64,000 bases of DNA, taken from assembly GCA_964599235.1 (NCBI GenBank), contig CAZRDX010000052.1, forward strand, positions 186,001-250,000, written 5' to 3'. Each line of letters starts with the position of its first letter. The stretch's first letter is position 1. A model generated the notes under the pieces. The model made no database searches and was not told the DNA's origin. It saw only the letters and a list, made by a program, of their open reading frames with translations. This document shows, piece after piece, positions 55,289 through 61,919 of this stretch. The position numbers were made by a program, and so were the translations under genes. Source of the DNA: DRPN01 sp964599235 (GTDB lineage Bacteria > Bacteroidota > Bacteroidia > Bacteroidales > VadinHA17).

Positions 55289-55857
55289 TCGCTGCTGTCC
55301 TTTTTCCCTTCATCCGGCATACGCACCCTGCTCAGCTCCGCCAGCTTCTGGCGGATGAAACGCCTGGCACGCGAATACTGCGACTTGCTCGTATTGATGT
55401 CGATACCCAGCATCTCGGCGATCTCCTTATGTTTATAACCTTCGACGGCATACAGGTTGAAGATCATCCGGTAACCTTCGGGCAGGCTCCTGATCACCGA
55501 GAGCAGCTCTTCCCGCGTAAAATCGGCATGCCCCGGCATCTCATCGGGAGCAGCCTCTTGCAACTCTCCGATATCCTGGTGGTACCGGTGCTTCAAACCA
55601 CGGTGGTAAAAAGTGATCGCCGTATTGATCATGATCTTCCGCATCCAGTTGAACAAAGAGCCTTTCCCGCTATAATCGGCAATGTAGTTGAAAATGCGCA
55701 CGAAACCCTCCTGAAGGATGTCCTCCGCCTCAGCGGTGTCTGCAGCATACCGCGCACATATTCCCAGCAAGATGTCGGCGTAACGTTCATATAACACCTT
55801 TTGTGCGGCCCTCTCCTTCCTGATACATCCCTTTATGAGATCCTCATCCGTGTACAT
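55285..55857 (-). CDS. ECF-family RNA polymerase sigma factor
   Basis: The 190-residue protein has region 2 (TAEAEDILQEGFVRIFNYIADY) and region 4 (YRMIFNLYAVEGYKHKEIAEMLGIDINTSKSQYSRARRFI). It is close in sequence to the other ECF sigma at 26136, so the two are paralogues. The ATG at 55857 (MYTDEDLIKGC) aligns with that relative; a longer frame to 55917 is not needed. The overlapping downstream gene encodes its presumed membrane regulator. Confidence 0.93.
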   Translation of the reverse strand: MYTDEDLIKGCIRKERAAQKVLYERYADILLGICARYAADTAEAEDILQEGFVRIFNYIADYSGKGSLFNWMRKIMINTAITFYHRGLKHRYHQDIGELQEAAPDEMPGHADFTREELLSVIRSLPEGYRMIFNLYAVEGYKHKEIAEMLGIDINTSKSQYSRARRFIRQKLAELSRVRMPDEGKKDSSE

Positions 55858-56059
55858 CTTCCGACCTTGTTTCGATGACCACCAAAGTGCTCCGATGGTT
55901 GCATCCCCACCCCCCAAAGGATATCAACACCTTTTTCCACCATCAGCCCATATGCTCCGCAATATTTTTATGACTGACAAAGGTCATCTTCCCTTTCGTG
56001 CGGGACTCTATTATTTTGTAAAAATAACTATCTTGAGAACTTCTAAAAAACCAGGCACC

Positions 56060-56971
56060 ATGTTCAACAGACTGATCGCATCGCTGATCCCCCTTTTCCC
56101 GAAGAAGTTCATCTGGACTTTTTCGAAGAGATACATTGCGGGGGAGACGATCGAGGATGCCCTGCGGGCTTCGAAAAAACTCAATGAAGAGGGGATGATG
56201 GTAACCCTCGATGTGTTGGGGGAGTTCATCAAGGATCTGGAGGAGGCCGAACGCAACAAGAACGAATATCTGGAAGTGATCGAACGCCTCACCGCCGAAG
56301 GGATCGATGGTAATTTTTCGGTAAAGCCCACCTCCTTCGGTCTGCTCATCGATGAAGACGTCTGCTACCGGCACATCCGTGAGATCGTCCGGAAGGCAGC
56401 AGGATACAACAACTTCGTTCGTATCGACATGGAGGACTCCAAGTGCGTGGACAAGGAGATCCGCCTTTTCCGTCGTCTTCACGGAGAGTTCCCACGCAAT
56501 GTGGGGCTGGTTCTGCAGGCTTATCTGCGCCGCACCCTGGACGACCTCAAGGCCCTCACCCCTCTTCACAGCCCGGAGACACCCCTCAACTTCCGTCTCT
56601 GCAAAGGGATCTATGTGGAACCCGCCCGCATCGCTTATAAGGACCACGACGAGATCAACCGCCACTTTCTGGAAGACCTGGAATACATGTTCAGCCATGG
56701 TTTCTACGTGGGGATTGCCACCCATGACCAGTTCCTCATCGACCATGCCTATCAGCTGATCGAAAAATACGGACTGAAGAAAGACGAATACGAGTTCCAG
56801 ATGCTTTTCGGCGTGACCCCTGAGCGCCGCGCCTCCATCCTGCGGAACGGGCACCGGATGCGCGTATATGTGCCCTTCGGAAAGGACTGGTTCGGCTACT
56901 CCACACGAAGGCTGAAGGAAAACCCCCAGATCGCCAGTTACATCATCAAGGCCCTTTTCAACCGGAAATAA
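56060..56971 (+). CDS. Proline dehydrogenase
   Basis: The 303-residue protein is a monofunctional PRODH: an alpha/beta barrel with VTLDVLGEF near 50, SVKPTSFG, FVRIDMEDSK, LVLQAYLRRT and FGVTPERRASIL, residues that hold FAD and substrate. It oxidises proline to pyrroline-5-carboxylate, passing electrons to quinone. PruA at 48598 completes the pathway. The ATG at 56060 gives normal family length; upstream in-frame codons are not protein-like. It is divergent from the ECF sigma gene. Confidence 0.92.
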   Translation: MFNRLIASLIPLFPKKFIWTFSKRYIAGETIEDALRASKKLNEEGMMVTLDVLGEFIKDLEEAERNKNEYLEVIERLTAEGIDGNFSVKPTSFGLLIDEDVCYRHIREIVRKAAGYNNFVRIDMEDSKCVDKEIRLFRRLHGEFPRNVGLVLQAYLRRTLDDLKALTPLHSPETPLNFRLCKGIYVEPARIAYKDHDEINRHFLEDLEYMFSHGFYVGIATHDQFLIDHAYQLIEKYGLKKDEYEFQMLFGVTPERRASILRNGHRMRVYVPFGKDWFGYSTRRLKENPQIASYIIKALFNRK

Positions 56972-57304
56972 GGGGCATTTTTCGAACGGCCGTGTGGTTT
57001 CTGCTTGGCCTCCAGGAACCAGAACCAGCGAGAGCCACAGACGGAACATGCCTTACTCAGAAAGATCTTTGCCGGCCGGAACATCCCTGCCTGCCAGCCC
57101 GTAGCCGACAAACTGACTGTGCTGAAGGCCGGAAAACACCATCCCTCCTCCCCGTGGTCCGCCATCCTCCTCGGGGTCTGTGACGTCCGGGATCATGACT
57201 GCTACCTCCCCTGCCAGAACCACCCATGCCCATACATACGTTGCCTCCTTGAAGCGATCAACCGGGACGACCCGGCAACCGCTCCCCCCGGCAGGGAAAA
57301 CAAA
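56972..57304. other. Intergenic stretch with no recognisable gene
   Basis: About 330 bases between proline dehydrogenase and the terminator before sod. Several short frames exist on both strands, but none has protein character or a known motif. It may be a decayed gene or a spacer. Confidence 0.4.
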
Positions 57305-57308
57305 CAAA

Positions 57309-57333
57309 AAAACCGGGCATTACCCGGTTTTTT
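57309..57333. terminator. Bidirectional intrinsic terminator
   Basis: Stem AAAACCGGG/CCCGGTTTT with loop CATTA is flanked by A-run and T-run. It sits 25 bases before the convergent sod stop and can end both transcripts. Confidence 0.85.
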
Positions 57334-57357
57334 CGACAAGATATCTTCAAAAGCTTC

Positions 57358-57933
57358 TCAGTATCTCTGCGAGATCACATCCCAGTTGAGGATGTTCCAG
57401 AACGAGGCCAGATAATCGGGACGTCTGTTCTGATAGTCCAGGTAATAGGCATGCTCCCACACATCACAGGTAAGGATGGGGGTAAGACCCCGGCGCATGG
57501 GGTTGCCGGCATTGCTTTCCTGGACGATGCTGAGATGTCCTTCGTCATCCTTCACCAGCCAGGCCCATCCCGACCCGAAAAGAGTGGCGGCTTTCTGGTT
57601 GAACTCCTCCCTGAACTTCTCAAAAGAGCCAAAGTCCCTGTTGATGGCTTCGGCCAGAGCACCCTGCGGCTCACGCGGCCCCTCAGGACCAAAGCCCATG
57701 AAATAGAACGTATGGTTCCATGCCTGTGCACCGTTGTTGTACAATCCGCCCTCGGCCTCCCGGATGATCGTCTCCAGATCGGCCCCCTCAAAACGGGTGC
57801 CCTCCGCCAGCTTGTTCGCATTGTTCACATAGGCCTGATGATGCTTCCCGTAATGGAACTCAAGCGTCCGGCGGGAAACATAAGGCTCCAGCGCATCCAG
57901 CGCATATGGTAACTCGGGTAATTGAAATGCCAT
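57358..57933 (-). CDS. sod: Superoxide dismutase, Fe/Mn type
   Basis: The 191-residue protein has the Fe/Mn-SOD pattern: metal ligand His27 in LEFHYGKHH, NNGAQAWNHTFYF, SGWAWLV and DVWEHAYYLDYQNRRPDYLASFW with the remaining Asp and His ligands. It converts superoxide to oxygen and peroxide. Fe or Mn preference cannot be settled by eye. The ATG at 57933 (MAFQLPELPY) is the family start; a longer frame upstream is not homologous. A candidate RNA gene is encoded just upstream on the same strand. Confidence 0.96.
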   Translation of the reverse strand: MAFQLPELPYALDALEPYVSRRTLEFHYGKHHQAYVNNANKLAEGTRFEGADLETIIREAEGGLYNNGAQAWNHTFYFMGFGPEGPREPQGALAEAINRDFGSFEKFREEFNQKAATLFGSGWAWLVKDDEGHLSIVQESNAGNPMRRGLTPILTCDVWEHAYYLDYQNRRPDYLASFWNILNWDVISQRY

Positions 57934-57990
57934 GATCAATGTTTTTAAAGGTTCAACAATAAATATAATGTTTTCCTGTGAATCCTCCTG

Positions 57991-58025
57991 AAAAAAGCCG
58001 GCATTCTCAGCGAATGACCGGCTTT
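57991..58025 (-). terminator. Intrinsic terminator upstream of sod
   Basis: On the minus strand the stem AAAGCCGG...CCGGCTTT with the pairing TCATT/AATG toward the loop is followed by a T6 run. It lies upstream of sod, so it must end a minus-strand transcript starting farther right, which supports the RNA gene at 58101-58229. Confidence 0.75.
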
Positions 58026-58100
58026 CAACCAAAAACCCAACCTAAAAAAACCTGTTCTTTGTTAACTTAACCTGAAACTAGATCGCCTTACCTTGGGTCA

Positions 58101-58229
58101 TAAAAAGTTCAGTACCCCGCTTCCTCTCTCCAGTCGCATATCCGGTTTTCGCTTTCTACTCACTTCCGGTCATCCCAGCTGCCAACCGTATCCGACTCAC
58201 TTTCCCTCCACAGCGGGATAACTGAACTG
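58101..58229 (-). ncRNA. Candidate structured small RNA (6S-like rod)
   Basis: The minus-strand transcript would start near 58229 and reach a T5 run at 58106-58102. It folds as one long rod. The outer stem is AGTTCAGT (58228-58221) with ACTGAACT (58113-58106), continuing as CCCGCT (58217-58212) with AGCGGG. An unpaired purine-rich bubble of about 14 and 10 nt follows. Next come AGTCG (58197-58193) with CGACT (58136-58132), ATA with TAT, and CGGTT with AACCG. A rod with a central bubble recalls 6S RNA, but I cannot confirm the family. A promoter precedes it and a second terminator follows at 57991. No protein frame fits. Confidence 0.5.
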
Positions 58230-58232
58230 CTG

Positions 58233-58264
58233 CAAACATACATCTTATTTAGATTAAATCCAAA
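58233..58264 (-). promoter_or_regulatory. Bacteroidota-type promoter of the candidate RNA
   Basis: On the minus strand TTTG (58264-58261), a 20-base spacer and TATGTTTG (58240-58233) give a full TTTG-N20-TAnnTTTG promoter. This is the best two-box match in the window. It points at the start of the rod-shaped RNA. Confidence 0.65.
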
Positions 58265-58328
58265 TCAATTTCAATGAAAATCGCATTTTTTTTCGATCTT
58301 TGTCATCCTCAAAACAGGTAATCCCGTT

Positions 58329-59711
58329 ATGCACAGGAAGATCCTGCGACTGGCCATCCCCAACATCATCAGCAACATCACCGTTCCGTTGCTGGGGCTG
58401 GTTGATCTGGCCGTGGTGGGCCATCTCGATGGCATCTGGTACATCGGGGCTGTGGCATTGGGCGGGACCATTTTCAACTTCGTATACTGGAGCTTTGGTT
58501 TTCTGCGGATGAGCACCAGCGGTTTGGCCGCCCAGCGTTACGGTGCCGGCGACACGGCCGGAGCCCGCGAGGTGCTGCAGCGTGCCCTGTTCACCGCCCT
58601 GGCCGCCGCCGCACTCATTCTTCTGCTGCAGGTGCCCATCGACAGGATCAGTTTCCTCCTGCTCGAAGGGCCGGAAAAGACGGAACATTTCGCCTCCCGA
58701 TATTTCTTCATCCGTGTATGGGCCGCTCCCGCCACCCTCATGCTTTATGCCCTCAACGGCTGGTTCCTCGGCATGCAGAACGCCCGTTATCCCATGATCG
58801 TCACGCTGGTGATCAACCTGCTGAACATCCTCTTCGATCTGTTGTTCGTGCTGGGGCTGCAGATGACCTCCGACGGGGTGGCGCTGGGCACCCTGCTAGC
58901 CAACTATGCCGGCCTGGCCACAGCCCTGTGGCTTCTGCACCGCCGTTACCCCGGCACGCTCCGTCCTCTCCCCCTCTCCCGGCTGCTCCATGCTCCCGCC
59001 CTCCGTGCTTTCTTCCATATCAACCTCGACATTTTCCTCCGCACCCTCTGTCTCATCCTGGTCTTCACTTTCTTCACCGCCCGCTCGGCCGTCTTCGGCG
59101 ACACCCTGCTGGCCGTCAACACGCTGCTTCTGCAGTTCTTCACCTTTTTCGCCTTTTTTCTCGACGGTTTCGCCTATGCTGCCGAAGCACTCACGGGACG
59201 TTTCATGGGTGCCCGCAACATACGGTTCCTGCGACACAGCGTGCGCGATCTCTTCCTCTGGGGCACCTTCCTGAGCATCCCCTTTTCCCTGGCTTACCTC
59301 CTTGGCGGCAACGCCCTCCTGGGCCTGCTCACCGACAATGCCGGGGTGCTCGAGGCAGCCCGTCCCTATCTCCCCTGGGTCGTCGCCATCCCTCTCATCT
59401 CTTTCCCCGCCTTCCTCTGGGACGGCATCTACATCGGCGCCACCTCCTCACGCGGCATGCGAAACACCATGATCTTCTCCACCCTTGTCGTCTTTTTCCC
59501 CGTCTGGTACTTCACCCGCCACGCCCTGGGCAACCACAGCCTCTGGCTCGCCCTCATCCTCTTCCTCATCAGCCGAGGCCTCACCATGGCATTGTTGGCA
59601 AAAAGATATATCTTTACCCTCCCTAAAACGAGCCATCATGCCCATCACCAAAGAGATCGAGATCGAAGAACTGATCGAGAGGGTGCCGGCAGCCGTCAAC
59701 TATCTCAGTAA
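58329..59711 (+). CDS. MATE-family efflux transporter
   Basis: The 460-residue protein has twelve predicted membrane spans in two related halves and MATE motifs (NIISNITVPLLGLVDLAVVGHL, and GFLRMSTSGLAAQRYGAGD). It resembles the DinF subgroup. It exports drugs or metabolites using a Na+ or H+ gradient. The last 25 residues are His/Arg-rich and overlap the next gene by 74 bases in another frame. The functional protein may end near residue 435. Confidence 0.9.
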   Translation: MHRKILRLAIPNIISNITVPLLGLVDLAVVGHLDGIWYIGAVALGGTIFNFVYWSFGFLRMSTSGLAAQRYGAGDTAGAREVLQRALFTALAAAALILLLQVPIDRISFLLLEGPEKTEHFASRYFFIRVWAAPATLMLYALNGWFLGMQNARYPMIVTLVINLLNILFDLLFVLGLQMTSDGVALGTLLANYAGLATALWLLHRRYPGTLRPLPLSRLLHAPALRAFFHINLDIFLRTLCLILVFTFFTARSAVFGDTLLAVNTLLLQFFTFFAFFLDGFAYAAEALTGRFMGARNIRFLRHSVRDLFLWGTFLSIPFSLAYLLGGNALLGLLTDNAGVLEAARPYLPWVVAIPLISFPAFLWDGIYIGATSSRGMRNTMIFSTLVVFFPVWYFTRHALGNHSLWLALILFLISRGLTMALLAKRYIFTLPKTSHHAHHQRDRDRRTDREGAGSRQLSQ

Positions 59712-59910
59712 GAAAGGGATCCGCTGCATCATGTGCGGCGAACCCATCTGGGGCACCCTCGAAGAGGCCGCCAAGGAAAAAGGCTTCTCCGACGAGGAGA
59801 TCGAAGGCTTCGTTCGAGACATCAACGAACTGGAGAAGAACAGCGACCTGCCCAAAAAAGGCAGCTTCACCGGTGACATCGGCACCCTCCACACCGACCA
59901 CCCTGAATGA
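59638..59910 (+). CDS. DUF1858-domain small protein
   Basis: The 90-residue protein shows the DUF1858 pattern: a helical start (IEELIERVPAAVNYLSKKG), then IRCIMCGEPIWGTLEEAAKEKG with a C-x2-C pair. The domain often accompanies hybrid-cluster or redox proteins and may bind metal or a small ligand. The ATG at 59638 lies within the 3-prime end of the MATE frame, and the PTPS-like gene starts 7 bases after its stop. Confidence 0.85.
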   Translation: MPITKEIEIEELIERVPAAVNYLSKKGIRCIMCGEPIWGTLEEAAKEKGFSDEEIEGFVRDINELEKNSDLPKKGSFTGDIGTLHTDHPE

Positions 59911-59917
59911 CCCGCCC

Positions 59918-60334
59918 ATGATCTATCTCACCCGGCGTGAACGTTTCAACGCAGCCCACCGCATGTACCGCGACGACTGGGACGACGAAAAGAACCTCGC
60001 TGTCTTCGGCAAGTGTTCCAATCCTAACTGGCACGGCCACAACTACGAGCTCTTCGTCACCGTCTGCGGCGATCCCGACCCCGAGACCGGCCTGCTCATC
60101 AACCTCAAGGAACTCAGCAGCATCATCCGCAAAAAGGTGATCGAACCCCTCGACCACAAGAACATCAACCTCGAGGTCCCCTTCATGCAGGGACGCATCG
60201 CCTCCACCGAGAACCTGGCCGCCGCCATCTGGAACGAGCTGGAACAGCCTCTGCAGCAATACGGCATCACCCTCTGCTCGGTGCGCCTCAGCGAATCGGA
60301 GAACAACTTCGTGGAATACAAAAAAGAACCGTGA
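59918..60334 (+). CDS. 6-pyruvoyltetrahydropterin synthase/QueD family protein
   Basis: The 138-residue protein has the zinc-binding histidines in FNAAHRM and WHGHNYEL, a catalytic Cys in FGKCSNPNWHGHNY, and PLDHKNINLEVP. Residue wording around DEKNL.VFGKC and STENLAAAIW, and the end ESENNFVEYK, resemble animal-type PTPS more than short QueD. It may convert dihydroneopterin triphosphate to pyruvoyltetrahydropterin or to carboxytetrahydropterin. The start is at 59918. folE follows one base after its stop, so both act on the same GTP-derived pathway. Confidence 0.9.
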   Translation: MIYLTRRERFNAAHRMYRDDWDDEKNLAVFGKCSNPNWHGHNYELFVTVCGDPDPETGLLINLKELSSIIRKKVIEPLDHKNINLEVPFMQGRIASTENLAAAIWNELEQPLQQYGITLCSVRLSESENNFVEYKKEP

Positions 60335-60335
60335 T

Positions 60336-60974
60336 ATGGACATCATCAGCAACGGGGATGTGATCGACCCCGAAAAAGGATATACCCGCATCGATCACTG
60401 GAACGACGAACAGACCGAGGCCCTCACCCGTCATTACCGCGAGATCCTGCGTATCCTGGGCGAAGACCCCGGCCGCGAGGGGCTCCGCGAAACCCCGGAA
60501 CGCGTGGCCAAGGCCATCCAGTTCCTCACCCAGGGCTACAATACCGACCCTGCCTCCATCCTGCGGTCGGCCATCTTCGAGGAAGACTACAAGGAAATGG
60601 TGATCGTCAAGGACATCGAGCTCTATTCCATGTGCGAGCACCACATGATCCCCTTCTTCGGCAAAGCCCATGTAGCTTACATCCCCGACCGTCACATCAC
60701 GGGTCTCAGCAAGATCGCCCGCGTCGTAGAGGCCTATGCCCGGCGTCTCCAGGTGCAGGAGCGTCTGACCCTCCAGATACGCGACTGCATCCAGGAGACC
60801 CTCAAGCCCCTCGGCGTGGCCGTGGTCATCGAAGCCCACCATCTCTGTATGATGATGCGCGGCATCCAGAAACAGAACTCCGTCACCACCACCTCCGCTT
60901 TCACCGGCGTCTTCCTCAAGCACCAGCCTACCCGTGACGAGTTCATCCACCTTATCGGTGCCCGACTGCACTGA
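60336..60974 (+). CDS. folE: GTP cyclohydrolase I
   Basis: The 212-residue protein carries the FolE signatures: EHHMIPFFGKAHVAYIP, the zinc ligands Cys and His in SMCEHH and a later Cys in HLCMMMRG, and GLSKIARVVEAYARRLQVQERLT. It makes dihydroneopterin triphosphate from GTP for folate, queuosine or biopterin-like cofactors. It is coupled to the PTPS-like gene. Confidence 0.98.
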   Translation: MDIISNGDVIDPEKGYTRIDHWNDEQTEALTRHYREILRILGEDPGREGLRETPERVAKAIQFLTQGYNTDPASILRSAIFEEDYKEMVIVKDIELYSMCEHHMIPFFGKAHVAYIPDRHITGLSKIARVVEAYARRLQVQERLTLQIRDCIQETLKPLGVAVVIEAHHLCMMMRGIQKQNSVTTTSAFTGVFLKHQPTRDEFIHLIGARLH

Positions 60975-60995
60975 TCCTCTTTCGGGAAGATTGAC

Positions 60996-61003
60996 TATTT
61001 TTG
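60996..61003 (+). promoter_or_regulatory. Putative -7 promoter element of fabD
   Basis: TATTTTTG matches TAnnTTTG, 25 bases before the fabD ATG. A TTTC stands roughly where TTTG is expected. Confidence 0.5.
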
Positions 61004-61028
61004 CTGCACGAACCAAAGAAAGAACATC

Positions 61029-61919
61029 ATGACCGCATATGTTTTCCCTGGGCAGGGTGCCCAGTACCCCGGCATGGGGAAGGATCTTTACGAACGTTAT
61101 CCGGCAGCGCGTGAGCTGTTCGACCGTGCCGACGACATTCTCGGTTTTGAGCTCTCGAAAGTGATGTTCGAGGGCAGTGAAGAGGAGCTCAAGGAGACGA
61201 ACGTCACCCAGCCGGCCATCTTCGTCCATTCGATGGCGCTGGTGACGCTTTTGGGCGATGCTTTCCGGCCCGGTGCCGTGGCGGGCCATTCGCTGGGCGA
61301 GTTCACCGCCCTGGTGGCCAACAGGACCCTCACTTTCGACGACGGTCTGCGGCTGGTGCACCAGCGGGCCCTGGCCATGCAGAAAGCCTGTGAGCTGGTT
61401 CCCTCCACCATGGCTGCCATCATCGGCCTCGACGACCAGGTGATCGAAGAAGTGTGTGACGCCATCGACGACGTGGTGGTACCGGCCAACTACAACTGTC
61501 CCGGCCAGGTGGTCATCTCCGGCACGGTGACAGGTGTCTTCCGCGCCATGGAGGAACTGCAGAAAAGAGGCGCACGCCGCACCGTCCAGCTGCAGGTGAG
61601 CGGGGCCTTCCACTCGCCCCTCATGGAGCCGGCACGCGAGGAGCTGGCCGCAGCCCTCGCCGAAACCCCTTTCTCACGGCCGGTATGCCCCGTCTACCAG
61701 AACGTCACCGCCAAGGCTGTCACCGACCCCGACGAGATACGCAAAAACCTCATCGCCCAGCTCACCTCGCCGGTACGCTGGACCCAGTCGGTGCAACAGA
61801 TGATCGCCGACGGCTTCGACACCTTCCTCGAGGCCGGCCCGGGCAAGGTGCTCCAGGGACTTATCCGCAAGATCGACAGGAACGTCACAGTCGACAGCGT
61901 CACCCCGCCACAAGGGTGA
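61029..61919 (+). CDS. fabD: Malonyl-CoA:ACP transacylase
   Basis: The 296-residue protein has FPGQGAQYPGMGKDLY, the catalytic Ser88 in GHSLGE, Arg in LVHQRALAMQ and the active His in SGAFHSPLM. It transfers malonyl groups from CoA to acyl carrier protein for fatty-acid synthesis. It stands apart from other fab genes here. Its stop abuts the stop of the convergent PPDK_N-like gene, with no terminator visible between. Confidence 0.97.
   Translation: MTAYVFPGQGAQYPGMGKDLYERYPAARELFDRADDILGFELSKVMFEGSEEELKETNVTQPAIFVHSMALVTLLGDAFRPGAVAGHSLGEFTALVANRTLTFDDGLRLVHQRALAMQKACELVPSTMAAIIGLDDQVIEEVCDAIDDVVVPANYNCPGQVVISGTVTGVFRAMEELQKRGARRTVQLQVSGAFHSPLMEPAREELAAALAETPFSRPVCPVYQNVTAKAVTDPDEIRKNLIAQLTSPVRWTQSVQQMIADGFDTFLEAGPGKVLQGLIRKIDRNVTVDSVTPPQG

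Noticed and set aside
58160..58180. SRP (4.5S) RNA identity for the small RNA, because of CCGGAAG
   Set aside because: The GGAA is not at a hairpin tip with the AGCAGC partner strand, so the SRP domain IV pattern is not met.
60288..61613. Minus-strand frame of 441 codons opposite folE and fabD
   Set aside because: Both plus-strand genes have intact active sites; the antisense frame crosses two genes.
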